Source of the DNA: CAZCAQ01 sp964496905
Lineage (GTDB): Bacteria > Patescibacteriota > WWE3 > UBA101185 > UBA10185
Reading direction: 5' to 3'
DNA: 64,000 nt
Assembly (NCBI GenBank): GCA_964496905.1
Contig: CAZCAQ010000004.1
Span: 1-64,000, forward strand
The notes under the pieces are model-generated. The model ran no database searches and was not told where the DNA came from. It was given only the letters and a program-made list of their open reading frames with translations. This document shows positions 40,644 to 50,394 of the stretch, piece by piece. A program made the translations under genes and the position numbers. The first letter of the stretch is position 1. Every line of letters begins with the position of its first letter.

Positions 40644-43600
40644 ATGAAAACAATTCCTGACTCAAGCCAGCTTAAAAAACGGCGCAATGAAAAAATCTAT
40701 CGAAAACTGCGAAAAGGAAGTGTTTTGTTTGGCGTTATTTTAATCACTGTTTTGGGTTCTAAGGCCCTAGCAGAGGCCGTTGCAATTCAATCAATTGATC
40801 TTGAACATTCTGACATGTCTTTGCAAGAGGAAATTGTTGTAGATACTGGATTTTACAATATTGATGAACCAAAAGTTGAATTAATAAATTCAGACGGTGA
40901 AACAATTGAACCAAAGTTTAAAGTTGTCGACAAACAACAAATAGTTTTAACGGACACTACTGAATTAAAACCTGGAGAATATCGTTATAAGTTATACGAT
41001 GGGGATACAATCGTTTTCTCCGAGAACTTTACTTGGGGTGTTTTGGCAATAAACACCAATAAGTCCATATATAAGCAAGGTGACCAAGTTAAATTTGCTT
41101 TTGGTGTATTAGACCCTATGGGAAATATGGTTTGCGATGCAGAACTAAAGTTAACTATCACTTCTGAAAGTGGTGACAAAAAAATTTTAGAAACTCCAGA
41201 GGACATTAAAGTAAATCCTGAGTGTACACAGCACGATTTTACACTTGTTCCTGACTATGAAGCAAAATTTGACGCAAATGAGCTAGGAACTTACACTCTG
41301 ACTCTAGATGCAGATACACAAGAAGGAAAATTTACCATTTATGATTCTTTTAAGGTTGAAGAATTGCCGGATTTTGATGTAGAAAGAATTTCTGCAACAA
41401 GACTTTACCCAATTAACAAGTATCCGATGGAAATTATTGTTAAGGCTAATAAGCATTTTAAGGGGCAAATTGTAGAAATCTTACCCGCCGAATTTGAAAT
41501 AGAAGAAAACCCTAAAGTACGTGGGTTTGACGAAGTTAGTGTAGTAGGAGTCAGCAAACATATCACATGGAATGTAGATCTAGAACCAGGTGAAATAATT
41601 ACTGTCGGTTACACTTTTGACGCTCCGGATATAAGCCCTGAAGTGTACCGGGCAGGTAAACTTAAATTCGTGCGTGAAGGTAAGATTATACAAGAAGTAG
41701 TTGAAGAAATTGAAATAGTTTCAGAAACCACACAGTCTAGTGAAAGTACTCAGAGCTATGCTGTACCAATGCAAATGATTGAGCAGACAACAATAACAGA
41801 ATTTGAGGAACAACGCTTCTGGCTGTTTGCAAATGACGCGGTAGGATTACAAGATGCAACAAGAATATATACAACCGGTTTTGAGCTCAATTCAACAACC
41901 GCCGAAATGGAATACACATCTAATATTAACTCTCCCGCAATTTCAAGTTCTACTTATAGATCAGGTGCATACGCTCTAAATACCGCTGTGTCTGGATCTA
42001 ATAGCACAGAAGGAATTGGAGTTAGATTTTCTTCAGCTGACAGCGCTGCTGCGTGGACATCAAGGGCGTATTTAAGAATTGCAACTTTGCCAAATACAAC
42101 CACCGATATTATTCAATATACTGATGCTACATCAAACTTAAGACTCGCTATAAGAATGACGACTGGAGGTGCATTACAGTTATATAGTTATACTGCCGCA
42201 GCTCAGGTAGGTTCTGATAGTGCAGCTCTTTCTACAGGTACTTGGTACAGAATAGAAATGTGGGGAGATGGTGCTGCCGCAGGCAGCGCCGAAATGGGTT
42301 TAAGAATTGATGGCGTTAACGTGGCAGAAACTTCAACTGGGGAACTCGGTACTTCATTGGCTGTGCTGAATATTGGCATTTTAACTAGCGCACAGGCTGA
42401 CTTTTATTGGGATGACGTAGCTATAAACACAGACTCTTATTCAGGACAATACAACTGGCCAGGGGAGGGAAAAGTAGTGTATCTTCGACCAAATGGCAAC
42501 GGATCAAACACGGCATGGACGGGAGACTATACCGCCGTTGATGAATCACCTACACCAAACGACGCTACAGATTATATTAACTGTACAGCAGCTAGCCAAC
42601 TTGAAGATTATACATATCAAGATTCTAATGAGGTAGGTATTGGTGAAAATGACACAATAAGATTAATGGAGGCCTGGACAAGGACTAGTTCAACCACAAC
42701 ATCCTCAAGAAACCATCAACTAAGTTTAACTGATTCGGGAGGCACAGACACACCATCCGTTACTACAGTGGCCTCAACTTCTTGGCTTACAGATGATGAT
42801 GGATATCCTAGAAACGCCTCTATAATTGCGTACGATGACATTGGCGCCACCAATTACGATGCGCTAACACCTACCGATGTTGACAATATACAGACACAAT
42901 TAAACTCAACAGACTGTACCCCAAATACTAGAATAACTGCGGTATGGATAGTCGTCGAATACGTTCCTGCAGAAGGTGGGAGACTCTTTTCTTCGGGTTT
43001 TGAACTCCAATCAACAACAGCTGGTATGGAATGGTCAGGCGTATCGGGCACAATTAGCACAACAACTGGCGTTGATAGATCGGGCGACTCATCTTTAAGT
43101 ATAGACTCACTTGGTAGCGGAACTGAAGAAAGTGTTTTATACAATTTTACTGCGTCAGGAACTGATTACTCTAGCCCAATTTTTTTTAGATCATATTTAT
43201 ACATTACTACAGCACCAGGATCTGCTAATAGAGTGATAGAAGTAAAAAACAATGCCGGGACAACCATAGCATATATGACACTGGATAATTCTCGAATTTT
43301 AAGGCTATACGATGAAGACGGACAGGTAGGGTCTGCCTCTGCAGCGCTGGGAACTTCTACTTGGTACAGAATAGAAATGAAAGTGGATGCATCAGGTTCT
43401 GGCAGCACCGATACTGTCGAGGGTAAAATTGACGGTAGTACATTTGCAACGTCGAGCACCAGAAATCTAAGCACGGGTATCCGTACATATTTGATCGGCG
43501 GTAACTTAAATGCTGAAGCAAACACAACAGGTCTTTGGTATTTTGACGATTGCGCAATTAATATTGCAAGGGGAACAGTTCAAAATGGCTATCCAGGTTT

Positions 43601-46600
43601 TGGTAGAATTGTACATTTAAATCCAGACGCCAATGGTAGTTACGGAGCAGCCTGGACTGGTGCATATGGAAACATTGATGAAACCTCACCTAATGATGCT
43701 ACCGACGTTATCTACTCCACAACTCTAGATCAAGTAGAAAGCCAGACACTAGAAGACACCGCAACTGCGGGGATACCGTCAAATACAAATATAACTTTGG
43801 TTTCACCAGGAGCCCGATTTTCAATTAATACTGACTTATCTGCAGTTACCCTAAGAGTATTTGATTCAACTGGTACTAGAATAGAAAGCCCTGCTCGTAG
43901 AGCAGCAGGCACTTCTGACTACTACACAAACAGTTTTACAGAGCCTTACGAGTATCCCTTAACAATGTACACACTACCAATGAAAAGTGCCAGTTGGACA
44001 ACAACAGAGTTAGATAGTGCTCAGCTTGGTCAAAGATTAATAGTAGATGCTGGTGGAAACTTTAACATTTCAACAGTTTGGTTACTTGTCGAGTATGACG
44101 ACTCCATAGCATTTTCAGGAACTTGCGACGCTTTTGACCAAACAACAGACTGCGGAGACACGGGTACTATTAGGTACGCAGTAAATGGAACTTTGCAATT
44201 TGCATCTCAAGAAACAGTGGCGGGAACTTGGAGCATTACTGGTATACCAGCTCCAACTACAAACGACATAATAACAACATTTATTGATGGGGCAAGTGAT
44301 ACTGACGAAGCAGTAAATGTAACAAAATATGATGGGGCTAGCGGAATTACTGGAATTACTTTGTTTAAAGAGCATTTGGTTGTAGGTAGCGGAGAAAATC
44401 AAAGCATGACCAACACAAACCTTGGTCAGTATGATAATTCTGTTTCAAGTGATGAAGACATTTTTCATGACGTAAGTTCTGGCAATTTAACAGTTGATTC
44501 AACAGCACAATCTACAACGGAAGAACTTTATATTGACGCAAGCGATACTTTAACACCAGGAGGAACAGTTACAACGCACGACATTGAAATTGACGGCACA
44601 TTTACAGCCGAAGCAAATGCTGTAACAGTAGGAGGTTCTTGGGATAATGACAGCAATTTTTCTTCAAGCGGAACTGTAACTTTTACAGCAACGAGTGGAA
44701 CCGAAATAATTGACTCTACTGGAGCTTCAACACACAGTTTTAATAATTTAATTTTAGGCAGTGGATCCGGAACTGCGACTTGGAACTTAGACTCAGCGCT
44801 TGATATTAACAATGACTTAACTATTTCATATGGTACCCTGGGTCAAAGTGGAACAAACAATATAACTTTGGCAGGGAGCTTGCTAATTGATTCAAATGGT
44901 TCGTACACAAAAGATACAGGCACATTTACTTTTGACGGCACAACCGCAGAAACAATTACAAATAATGGCACAGTAGATAATTTAGGAGCCGTTACATTTA
45001 ATAAAACAGACGCCGGTGCGCCAGCAACGAACAACAAAGTAACACTAGCTAGCAGTGCAAAAGTTGATACAGCAACAATTGATGGCACTGGTGGCTCCGC
45101 TGACACTCTTGATTTAGGTTCTTCAAGCTACACTTTTGAACTTGCAAATGCAGGTGCAACTGCAACGGTGTTAACAGTAACTGGAACATTAACAATAGGA
45201 ACTTCTACTATTAAATATAGTGCTACAAATTCTGGTGGAAATATAAATATAAATAACTTGCCTTACAGTTCTCTTGAAGTATCAGGAAGCGAAACATACG
45301 TCCTAACAGGAAACCAAACTTCATCTAATGCTATCACAGGCAACTTAACAATAGGCAGCGGAGCAACTTTGGATGTCACAACAGCGCCATATAGTATTAC
45401 TTTAAACGGAAATTGGACAAATGGAGGAACTTTTACAGCACGCACAGGTACAGTAACAATTGGCGGAACCGGTACTTCAACAATTAGTGGTACTACTACT
45501 TTTAGCACGTTCACTTCTTCGGCGGCGAGTAAAACGATAAAATTTCAAAAACACACAGCAAATGTACCTTATTTTACTTTTTCAACATTTACCTTAACAG
45601 GAGGAGGTGCTGGGACAGAAATAAATTTAGAATCGGATACAGCTAGCAGTCAGTGGCTTGCAAACTTTACCGGAGCTCAAAGTGGCTCAACTTATGTAAA
45701 TGTTAAAGATAGCGGATGTTATAGTGGAACAAATACTATAAACATGGCGGGTGGAACAAACAACAATGTTTCTGGAAACGACACTTCTTGTTGGTTGTTT
45801 AGCTCTAACACAGCACCAAACTCGCCAAGTAGCTTAGCTCAAAAAAAGACTACGGACGTTAGCTTGGCAACAGGAGATTGGACGAACGAAACATCAGTTA
45901 AGTTTACAGTTACTGCTAGCGACACAGATAATCCTGACACTTTGTACTTATGCATTGAATACGCTGAATTAGGGATTGATTTTGGTAATATTGAGCATAG
46001 TTGCGGAAGCGGCGTTGCATATTCCGGAACACCAGTTACCTTAACGCACACAATTGGCAGTTTAACTAACAGTGAAGAACACCACTGGCAAGCACGCGTA
46101 AAAGATTCAGCTGGTGCTTATTCGGCATGGGTATCGTATGGAGGAAATGCAGAAACAGCAAGAGACTATGGAATAGATACTTCGGCACCTACAGGAGGCA
46201 CCGTCTTTGATAAAAATGAAACCGGCGTTGACCACGATTTTAACGACGGATCACTTTCAATAATTTACGCAAACTGGAGCGGCTTTAGCGATGCAGCGTC
46301 GGGTATTTTAAGGTATGAATACGCAATTGGTACTACACCTTCAGGGCAAGAAATAGTGGCATACACCACAAATGGCACTTCAACCAGCGTTGAGTTTGAT
46401 GATACCGAAGCCAATTTAAGAACTTCACAACTTTATTACTTCACAGTTAGGGCGGTAGACAACGCAGGTAATGTTCAAACGGGAGTTAGTTCAGATGGCC
46501 AAGCAATTGCACCAACTCTTAGCTTTGCAATATCTCCATCAAGTGTGACTTTTGCAAACTTAAATTCCGCTAACAGTTATACTGACACTGAAACTACCAC

Positions 46601-47021
46601 TCTAACGACTTCAACAAATGCTTACAACGGATATGTAGTTAGGGCTTTTCAAAACGCATTACTTACTTCAACAATTTACCCAGGAACAACCATAGCAAAT
46701 TACAGTGGAGGATCCTACGCAAGCCCTGACGAATTTTTATCCGGAGATTTAGGCTTTGGTTATACATCCTCAGACACGTCAGTGCAAGGAAGTAATATCT
46801 TTGGTGCAACTCCATGCGCTGGAGGAGGAAACCCACCTTGCTATGCTCCTTTTTCACTAACAGGTCCGGGAGATATTGTTGCGGACCATACCCTTACAGT
46901 TGCGGGAGAACCTATTTCAAACGAGCAATTCACAATTACGTACAAAGTACGAGTGGATGCAACACAAAAAGCGTCGCCATATTCAACAACAATAATTTAC
47001 ACTGTCATTCCAATTTTTTAA
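40644..47021 (+). CDS. Giant exported surface protein with duplicated LamG-like domains
   Basis: 2125 residues. N-terminus: basic KKRRNEKIYRKLRKG and a hydrophobic helix ending in ALAEA, a signal peptide. Then macroglobulin-like beta domains (about 45-350; INTNKSIYKQGDQVKFAFGVLD is MG2-like), two LamG-like concanavalin folds in tandem copy (about 411-652 and 785-1042, each with STWYRIEM or GTWYRIEM and a WDD/FDD motif), a repetitive beta-solenoid-like region (about 1340-1650), fibronectin-like domains (about 1725-1935) and a C-terminal module from about 1960 that is related to the C-terminal domain of the proteins at 48034 and 49230. Likely an adhesin or surface-layer filament; the ligand is unknown. 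The stop overlaps the next start (TAATG). Confidence 0.85.
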   Translation: MKTIPDSSQLKKRRNEKIYRKLRKGSVLFGVILITVLGSKALAEAVAIQSIDLEHSDMSLQEEIVVDTGFYNIDEPKVELINSDGETIEPKFKVVDKQQIVLTDTTELKPGEYRYKLYDGDTIVFSENFTWGVLAINTNKSIYKQGDQVKFAFGVLDPMGNMVCDAELKLTITSESGDKKILETPEDIKVNPECTQHDFTLVPDYEAKFDANELGTYTLTLDADTQEGKFTIYDSFKVEELPDFDVERISATRLYPINKYPMEIIVKANKHFKGQIVEILPAEFEIEENPKVRGFDEVSVVGVSKHITWNVDLEPGEIITVGYTFDAPDISPEVYRAGKLKFVREGKIIQEVVEEIEIVSETTQSSESTQSYAVPMQMIEQTTITEFEEQRFWLFANDAVGLQDATRIYTTGFELNSTTAEMEYTSNINSPAISSSTYRSGAYALNTAVSGSNSTEGIGVRFSSADSAAAWTSRAYLRIATLPNTTTDIIQYTDATSNLRLAIRMTTGGALQLYSYTAAAQVGSDSAALSTGTWYRIEMWGDGAAAGSAEMGLRIDGVNVAETSTGELGTSLAVLNIGILTSAQADFYWDDVAINTDSYSGQYNWPGEGKVVYLRPNGNGSNTAWTGDYTAVDESPTPNDATDYINCTAASQLEDYTYQDSNEVGIGENDTIRLMEAWTRTSSTTTSSRNHQLSLTDSGGTDTPSVTTVASTSWLTDDDGYPRNASIIAYDDIGATNYDALTPTDVDNIQTQLNSTDCTPNTRITAVWIVVEYVPAEGGRLFSSGFELQSTTAGMEWSGVSGTISTTTGVDRSGDSSLSIDSLGSGTEESVLYNFTASGTDYSSPIFFRSYLYITTAPGSANRVIEVKNNAGTTIAYMTLDNSRILRLYDEDGQVGSASAALGTSTWYRIEMKVDASGSGSTDTVEGKIDGSTFATSSTRNLSTGIRTYLIGGNLNAEANTTGLWYFDDCAINIARGTVQNGYPGFGRIVHLNPDANGSYGAAWTGAYGNIDETSPNDATDVIYSTTLDQVESQTLEDTATAGIPSNTNITLVSPGARFSINTDLSAVTLRVFDSTGTRIESPARRAAGTSDYYTNSFTEPYEYPLTMYTLPMKSASWTTTELDSAQLGQRLIVDAGGNFNISTVWLLVEYDDSIAFSGTCDAFDQTTDCGDTGTIRYAVNGTLQFASQETVAGTWSITGIPAPTTNDIITTFIDGASDTDEAVNVTKYDGASGITGITLFKEHLVVGSGENQSMTNTNLGQYDNSVSSDEDIFHDVSSGNLTVDSTAQSTTEELYIDASDTLTPGGTVTTHDIEIDGTFTAEANAVTVGGSWDNDSNFSSSGTVTFTATSGTEIIDSTGASTHSFNNLILGSGSGTATWNLDSALDINNDLTISYGTLGQSGTNNITLAGSLLIDSNGSYTKDTGTFTFDGTTAETITNNGTVDNLGAVTFNKTDAGAPATNNKVTLASSAKVDTATIDGTGGSADTLDLGSSSYTFELANAGATATVLTVTGTLTIGTSTIKYSATNSGGNININNLPYSSLEVSGSETYVLTGNQTSSNAITGNLTIGSGATLDVTTAPYSITLNGNWTNGGTFTARTGTVTIGGTGTSTISGTTTFSTFTSSAASKTIKFQKHTANVPYFTFSTFTLTGGGAGTEINLESDTASSQWLANFTGAQSGSTYVNVKDSGCYSGTNTINMAGGTNNNVSGNDTSCWLFSSNTAPNSPSSLAQKKTTDVSLATGDWTNETSVKFTVTASDTDNPDTLYLCIEYAELGIDFGNIEHSCGSGVAYSGTPVTLTHTIGSLTNSEEHHWQARVKDSAGAYSAWVSYGGNAETARDYGIDTSAPTGGTVFDKNETGVDHDFNDGSLSIIYANWSGFSDAASGILRYEYAIGTTPSGQEIVAYTTNGTSTSVEFDDTEANLRTSQLYYFTVRAVDNAGNVQTGVSSDGQAIAPTLSFAISPSSVTFANLNSANSYTDTETTTLTTSTNAYNGYVVRAFQNALLTSTIYPGTTIANYSGGSYASPDEFLSGDLGFGYTSSDTSVQGSNIFGATPCAGGGNPPCYAPFSLTGPGDIVADHTLTVAGEPISNEQFTITYKVRVDATQKASPYSTTIIYTVIPIF
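41878..42640 (+). repeat. LamG-like repeat, copy 1
   Basis: Encodes FELNSTTAEME ... TWYRIEM ... FYWDDVAIN ... WTGDYTAVDESPTPNDATD; homologous to the copy at 42997. Confidence 0.7.
42997..43760 (+). repeat. LamG-like repeat, copy 2
   Basis: Encodes FELQSTTAGMEW ... TWYRIEM ... WYFDDCAIN ... WTGAYGNIDETSPNDATD; same order of motifs as copy 1, clearly diverged in sequence. Confidence 0.7.
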
Positions 47022-47953
47022 TGAAAAAACCATTCATACTAAAAATCGCTCTATTTGCTTGTACACTTTGTTTTACGCAGTGCGAAAAGGCTTTGGCACA
47101 ACAAAATACTAGCCTAGCCATTTCACCTGCAATTATAGAAGTAAACTTAAAACCAGGACAAATTAAGAATAGTAAGATAACCGTAACCAATACAAGTCAA
47201 ACCCCACTTGGCGTTGGGATAAACCTTGCTCAAGTAACTCCTGCTGAGGCAGAAGGTCTTGCAGTTGAGCTAAAAAAACCAGATTGGATAAAACTTTCTG
47301 ACCAAGATATTTTACTTAAAGGAGGTGAATCGCGCGAAATAGAAGTAATAACATCGCCTAATAAAAATACGCCTCCTGGTGGCTACTATGCAATGATTTA
47401 TTTTCAAGCCGCTGTACCTTTTTCTGACTTTAAACTTGGAGCAACAACAGCAATTCCAAAGCTTGGGGCATTTATGCTTATAGATCTTGGGGGACAAGGT
47501 AAAAAACAATTTGAAATACTAAAAAAACTAGATTATCCAATTGTAACTTCAAACGCTATACCGCCGGCATCCTTCACAATTAAAAATACAGGAAATGTGC
47601 ATATTATTCCTTCAGAAAGCTTGGAATTTAATAGAGTAGGGAAGGAAAAGCAATATAAACAAGGGTTTCCACCTGTTATAGTCCTACCTTCTACTTCAAG
47701 ACAGATTACAGTGCCTTCACTTCAAGCCACTGAGCCAGGAATATACAAAATAGTTTCAATTTCGTTAAAAGACTCAGTTTTAGGTTTTGAGAGAGAAGAT
47801 ATAGGTTATATTATAGTAGCCGGAAAAATTACAAATTTACTGTATATACTTTTAGTTTTACTGGTGTTTTCAAGCAGCTTTTTTATTATTAAAAAGAGAA
47901 GAAACCTAAGACAAGCAATACATCATCTTACTAAAAAGAATACCGAAGTTTAA
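47021..47953 (+). CDS. DUF916-like membrane-anchored surface receptor
   Basis: 310 residues: signal peptide (to about 28, ALAQQ), two Ig-like beta domains, one C-terminal membrane helix (about 272-292) and a basic cytoplasmic tail (KKRRNLRQ). Motifs TPPGGYYAMIYFQA and KNTGNVHIIPSESLEF recur in the protein at 50395. This layout is that of DUF916/WxL-interacting proteins, which hold surface proteins at the membrane. The start ATG overlaps the stop of the giant gene (TAATG), so the two proteins are translationally coupled; a longer upstream frame lies inside the giant gene and is rejected. Confidence 0.72.
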   Translation: MKKPFILKIALFACTLCFTQCEKALAQQNTSLAISPAIIEVNLKPGQIKNSKITVTNTSQTPLGVGINLAQVTPAEAEGLAVELKKPDWIKLSDQDILLKGGESREIEVITSPNKNTPPGGYYAMIYFQAAVPFSDFKLGATTAIPKLGAFMLIDLGGQGKKQFEILKKLDYPIVTSNAIPPASFTIKNTGNVHIIPSESLEFNRVGKEKQYKQGFPPVIVLPSTSRQITVPSLQATEPGIYKIVSISLKDSVLGFEREDIGYIIVAGKITNLLYILLVLLVFSSSFFIIKKRRNLRQAIHHLTKKNTEV

Positions 47954-47998
47954 AATACTACAAAACAATCTAGGTAGTTGCATGTATCTATATAAAGC

Positions 47999-48027
47999 TT
48001 GACATATGTTTTTTTAATACCTAGACT
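47999..48027 (+). promoter_or_regulatory. Promoter, leaderless
   Basis: TTGACA (47999-48004), 17 bases, TAGACT (48022-48027), six bases, ATG 48034. Confidence 0.7.
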
Positions 48028-48033
48028 TTTAGT

Positions 48034-49143
48034 ATGAAATTGATCTGTCCTAAACTTAATTGTCTTAATAAATCCTCTTTTTTAAAGCTTGTATCTGTAC
48101 TAGTCATTTTTGCGCAAGTCACAGCGATGCTAACATTCTTATACCCAAGCAACGTTATGGCGGCAACACTTTCAGGCGGAAACGTAGCCTTGAGTGATTC
48201 AAGACCAGCAACTGCAAGCACTTATACAATTGATTTTGATGGTGTAACTACAGGTGGTGGCGGAGCTATTAAGTGTATACAAGTAAGATTATCTGAATCC
48301 GCAAGTTCTTTTTCTGCTGTAACGGGTTTATCCTTTGGTTCTGTAGCATTTTCGGGTGATTATGTTCCAACACCAGCATCGTGGTCAGTGGACACAGGAA
48401 CTGCAGGTACTGTAAAACTCACATTGGTAGCGGGAGAAACACCTGCATCTGCGACTGACGCAACTGTAGTTTTAACTAACATAACAAACGGGTCTTCAGC
48501 AGAAAATGATTACTTTGTAATGTTTGATACTTTTAATAACACAAACTGTTCTTCGTCACCTGTGGATTCTGGCGTTGCAGCTTTTATATATAGTACGGGA
48601 CAAGCGGTTTCATTGACAGTGGATCCATCTTTGTCATTTACTGTAGCCGGCGTCTCATCAGGTGGTTCCGTTAATGGTCAAACTACAAACGTTACTACAA
48701 CAGCTTCAACTGTTCCATTTGCAAGAGTAGTTACGACAGGTACTAATGCTGTAGCAGAACAATTAATGACTGTTGCAACAAATGCATCTGGGGGCTACAC
48801 AGTTTATGCAAGATATACAGCCGCACCAACTTCAGGTGGAAACAGCATAGATGACTTTACAGGTACAAATGCATCTCCAGCAACCTTTTCAGCAGCAAAC
48901 ACTGAAGCATTTGGATATACAACAAGTGATGCAACGCTAGGCACTGGTACTGCCGATAGGTTTACTTCAAGCGGTGGAAATAAATGGGCTAAATTTACAA
49001 CTGGTAACTTAGAGGTTATGTATAGCTCGACTTCAACGGCAAGTGACACTGCCGACATAGGATACCAAGTAGGTATCTCAGGAGCTACGCCAGCAGGTAC
49101 TTACACAACGACAGTCATACTTACAGCTACGGCATTGTATTAA
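48034..49143 (+). CDS. Exported beta-protein, paralogue 1
   Basis: 369 residues: a long N-terminal basic/hydrophobic signal segment ending in VMAATLSGG, a Ser/Thr/Gly-rich beta domain (about 45-178), and a C-terminal domain (about 180-369) ending in TYTTTVILTATALY. The C-terminal domain is almost identical to that of the next gene (about eight differences in 190 residues), while the N-terminal domain is only moderately similar. No LPXTG, WxL or membrane anchor is present, so it may be held by the DUF916-like proteins encoded on both sides. It has its own leaderless promoter. Confidence 0.75.
   Translation: MKLICPKLNCLNKSSFLKLVSVLVIFAQVTAMLTFLYPSNVMAATLSGGNVALSDSRPATASTYTIDFDGVTTGGGGAIKCIQVRLSESASSFSAVTGLSFGSVAFSGDYVPTPASWSVDTGTAGTVKLTLVAGETPASATDATVVLTNITNGSSAENDYFVMFDTFNNTNCSSSPVDSGVAAFIYSTGQAVSLTVDPSLSFTVAGVSSGGSVNGQTTNVTTTASTVPFARVVTTGTNAVAEQLMTVATNASGGYTVYARYTAAPTSGGNSIDDFTGTNASPATFSAANTEAFGYTTSDATLGTGTADRFTSSGGNKWAKFTTGNLEVMYSSTSTASDTADIGYQVGISGATPAGTYTTTVILTATALY
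48571..49143 (+). repeat. Shared C-terminal domain, copy 1
   Basis: 573 bases coding for the conserved C-terminal domain; the copy at 49764 has the same length. Protein nearly identical, DNA different at many third positions. Confidence 0.85.
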
Positions 49144-49194
49144 TGTATATAGCAAGTAGTATTTTTTTGAAGTGAACTTATTATTAAGAAATCG

Positions 49195-49223
49195 TTGACT
49201 TAAAGTAATATAACAATTACGCT
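49195..49223 (+). promoter_or_regulatory. Promoter, leaderless
   Basis: TTGACT (49195-49200), 17 bases, TACGCT (49218-49223), six bases, ATG 49230. Same geometry as the promoter of paralogue 1. Confidence 0.55.
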
Positions 49224-49229
49224 TTATAT

Positions 49230-50336
49230 ATGAAATTATCCTGTCCAATAAAAATAAATGCGCAAAGCAAACGTATTGCGTTAAAGTCACTAGCAATATT
49301 TTCCATTTTGCTACAACTTTCTATGCTTTTTTCGTTTTTAACACCGCAAAAGGCACTCGCCGCAACACTTTCTGGCGGAAGTGTCGCATTAAGTGATTCA
49401 AGACCAAGCACATCATCAACATATACAATAATATTCGATGGTTTGAGCTCAGCAACAATTAGGTGTATAAAAGTCGAATTTTCAACCTCAGCTGCATCAA
49501 TGTCTGGAGATGTAGGAACTGTTGTAACAGGCGCAACACTAGAAGCAAGCTCAATGGTAGGTACCGAAGCAAACTGGACCGAAGATAATGGCACGGCTAA
49601 TACAGTCAAGTTAACCTATGCAACTGGTGAAAACCTTACTGGAAACGATAAAGATTTAGTTTTAAGCGGAATTACCAACGGTGGAACAGCAGAAAATGAC
49701 TATTTTGTATTACTCTCTACATATTCTAACGCGGACTGTTCAACTGGAGGCGCAACCGATACAGGTGTTGCAGCTTTTATATACAGTACGGGACAAGCAG
49801 TTTCATTGACAGTGGATCCATCTTTGTCATTTACAGTGGCCGGTGTTTCTTCGGGTGGCTCAGTTAATGGTCAAACTACAAACGTTACCTCAACAGCATC
49901 TACAGTTCCATTCGCTCGTGTAGTTACTACCGGTACAAATGCAGTTGCCGAGCAATTAATGACGGTAGCAACAAATGCGACTTCCGGGTATACCGTTTAT
50001 GCAAGATATACTGCAGCTCCTACATCAGGTGGCAACAGCATTGACGACTTTACTGGTACAAATGCATCTCCTGCAACATTTTCAGCTGCAAACACAGAAG
50101 CATTTGGATATACAACCAGCGATGCAACTCTTGGCACTGGTACTGCCGATAGATTTACATCAAGTGGTGGTAATAAATGGGCAAAATTTACAACGGGTAA
50201 TTTAGAAGTCATGTTCAATTCGGCTCCAACAGCTAGTGATACAGCAGACATAGGCTACCAGGTAGGTATTTCAGGTGCTACACCTGCAGGTACTTATACA
50301 ACTACAGTAATACTAACTGCTACTGCATTGTATTAA
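49230..50336 (+). CDS. Exported beta-protein, paralogue 2
   Basis: 368 residues, the same plan as the protein at 48034: signal segment ending in ALAATLSGG, a variable N-terminal domain beginning SVALSDSRPSTSSTYTI, and a nearly identical C-terminal domain. The upstream regions also match in layout, so the whole unit was duplicated. The pattern, a variable exposed part on a constant domain, is that of a display platform: the constant domain probably assembles or binds the cell, the variable part meets the outside. Function unknown. Confidence 0.75.
   Translation: MKLSCPIKINAQSKRIALKSLAIFSILLQLSMLFSFLTPQKALAATLSGGSVALSDSRPSTSSTYTIIFDGLSSATIRCIKVEFSTSAASMSGDVGTVVTGATLEASSMVGTEANWTEDNGTANTVKLTYATGENLTGNDKDLVLSGITNGGTAENDYFVLLSTYSNADCSTGGATDTGVAAFIYSTGQAVSLTVDPSLSFTVAGVSSGGSVNGQTTNVTSTASTVPFARVVTTGTNAVAEQLMTVATNATSGYTVYARYTAAPTSGGNSIDDFTGTNASPATFSAANTEAFGYTTSDATLGTGTADRFTSSGGNKWAKFTTGNLEVMFNSAPTASDTADIGYQVGISGATPAGTYTTTVILTATALY
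49764..50336 (+). repeat. Shared C-terminal domain, copy 2
   Basis: 573 bases; homologous to 48571-49143 without indels. Confidence 0.85.
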
Positions 50337-50339
50337 ACG

Positions 50340-50369
50340 TTGACACATTTTTATGCCATTTACTTATTT
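50340..50369 (+). promoter_or_regulatory. Promoter before mini-ORF
   Basis: TTGACA (50340-50345), 18 bases, TTATTT (50364-50369), seven bases to the mini-ORF start at 50377. Confidence 0.5.
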
Positions 50370-50376
50370 TATCTAA

Positions 50377-50394
50377 ATGAGTAAAATCTTGTAG
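50377..50394 (+). other. Five-codon upstream mini-ORF
   Basis: ATG AGT AAA ATC TTG TAG, with the stop directly followed by the ATG of the next gene at 50395. It could load ribosomes on a leaderless mRNA and pass them to the main start by reinitiation. Confidence 0.4.

Noticed and set aside
46814..47020. Upstream extension of the DUF916-like gene into the giant gene
   Set aside because: The added sequence is an out-of-frame reading of the giant gene and would hide a good signal peptide that starts at 47021.
42854..49609. Many long minus-strand open frames under the surface genes
   Set aside because: They are antisense shadows of Thr/Ser-rich coding sequence (Val/Ala-rich translations), have no ribosome sites and vanish outside the surface genes.
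48034..50336. WxL domains or LPXTG sorting signals in the exported paralogues
   Set aside because: No WxL pair and no LPXTG with hydrophobic tail is present; both proteins end in a beta strand.
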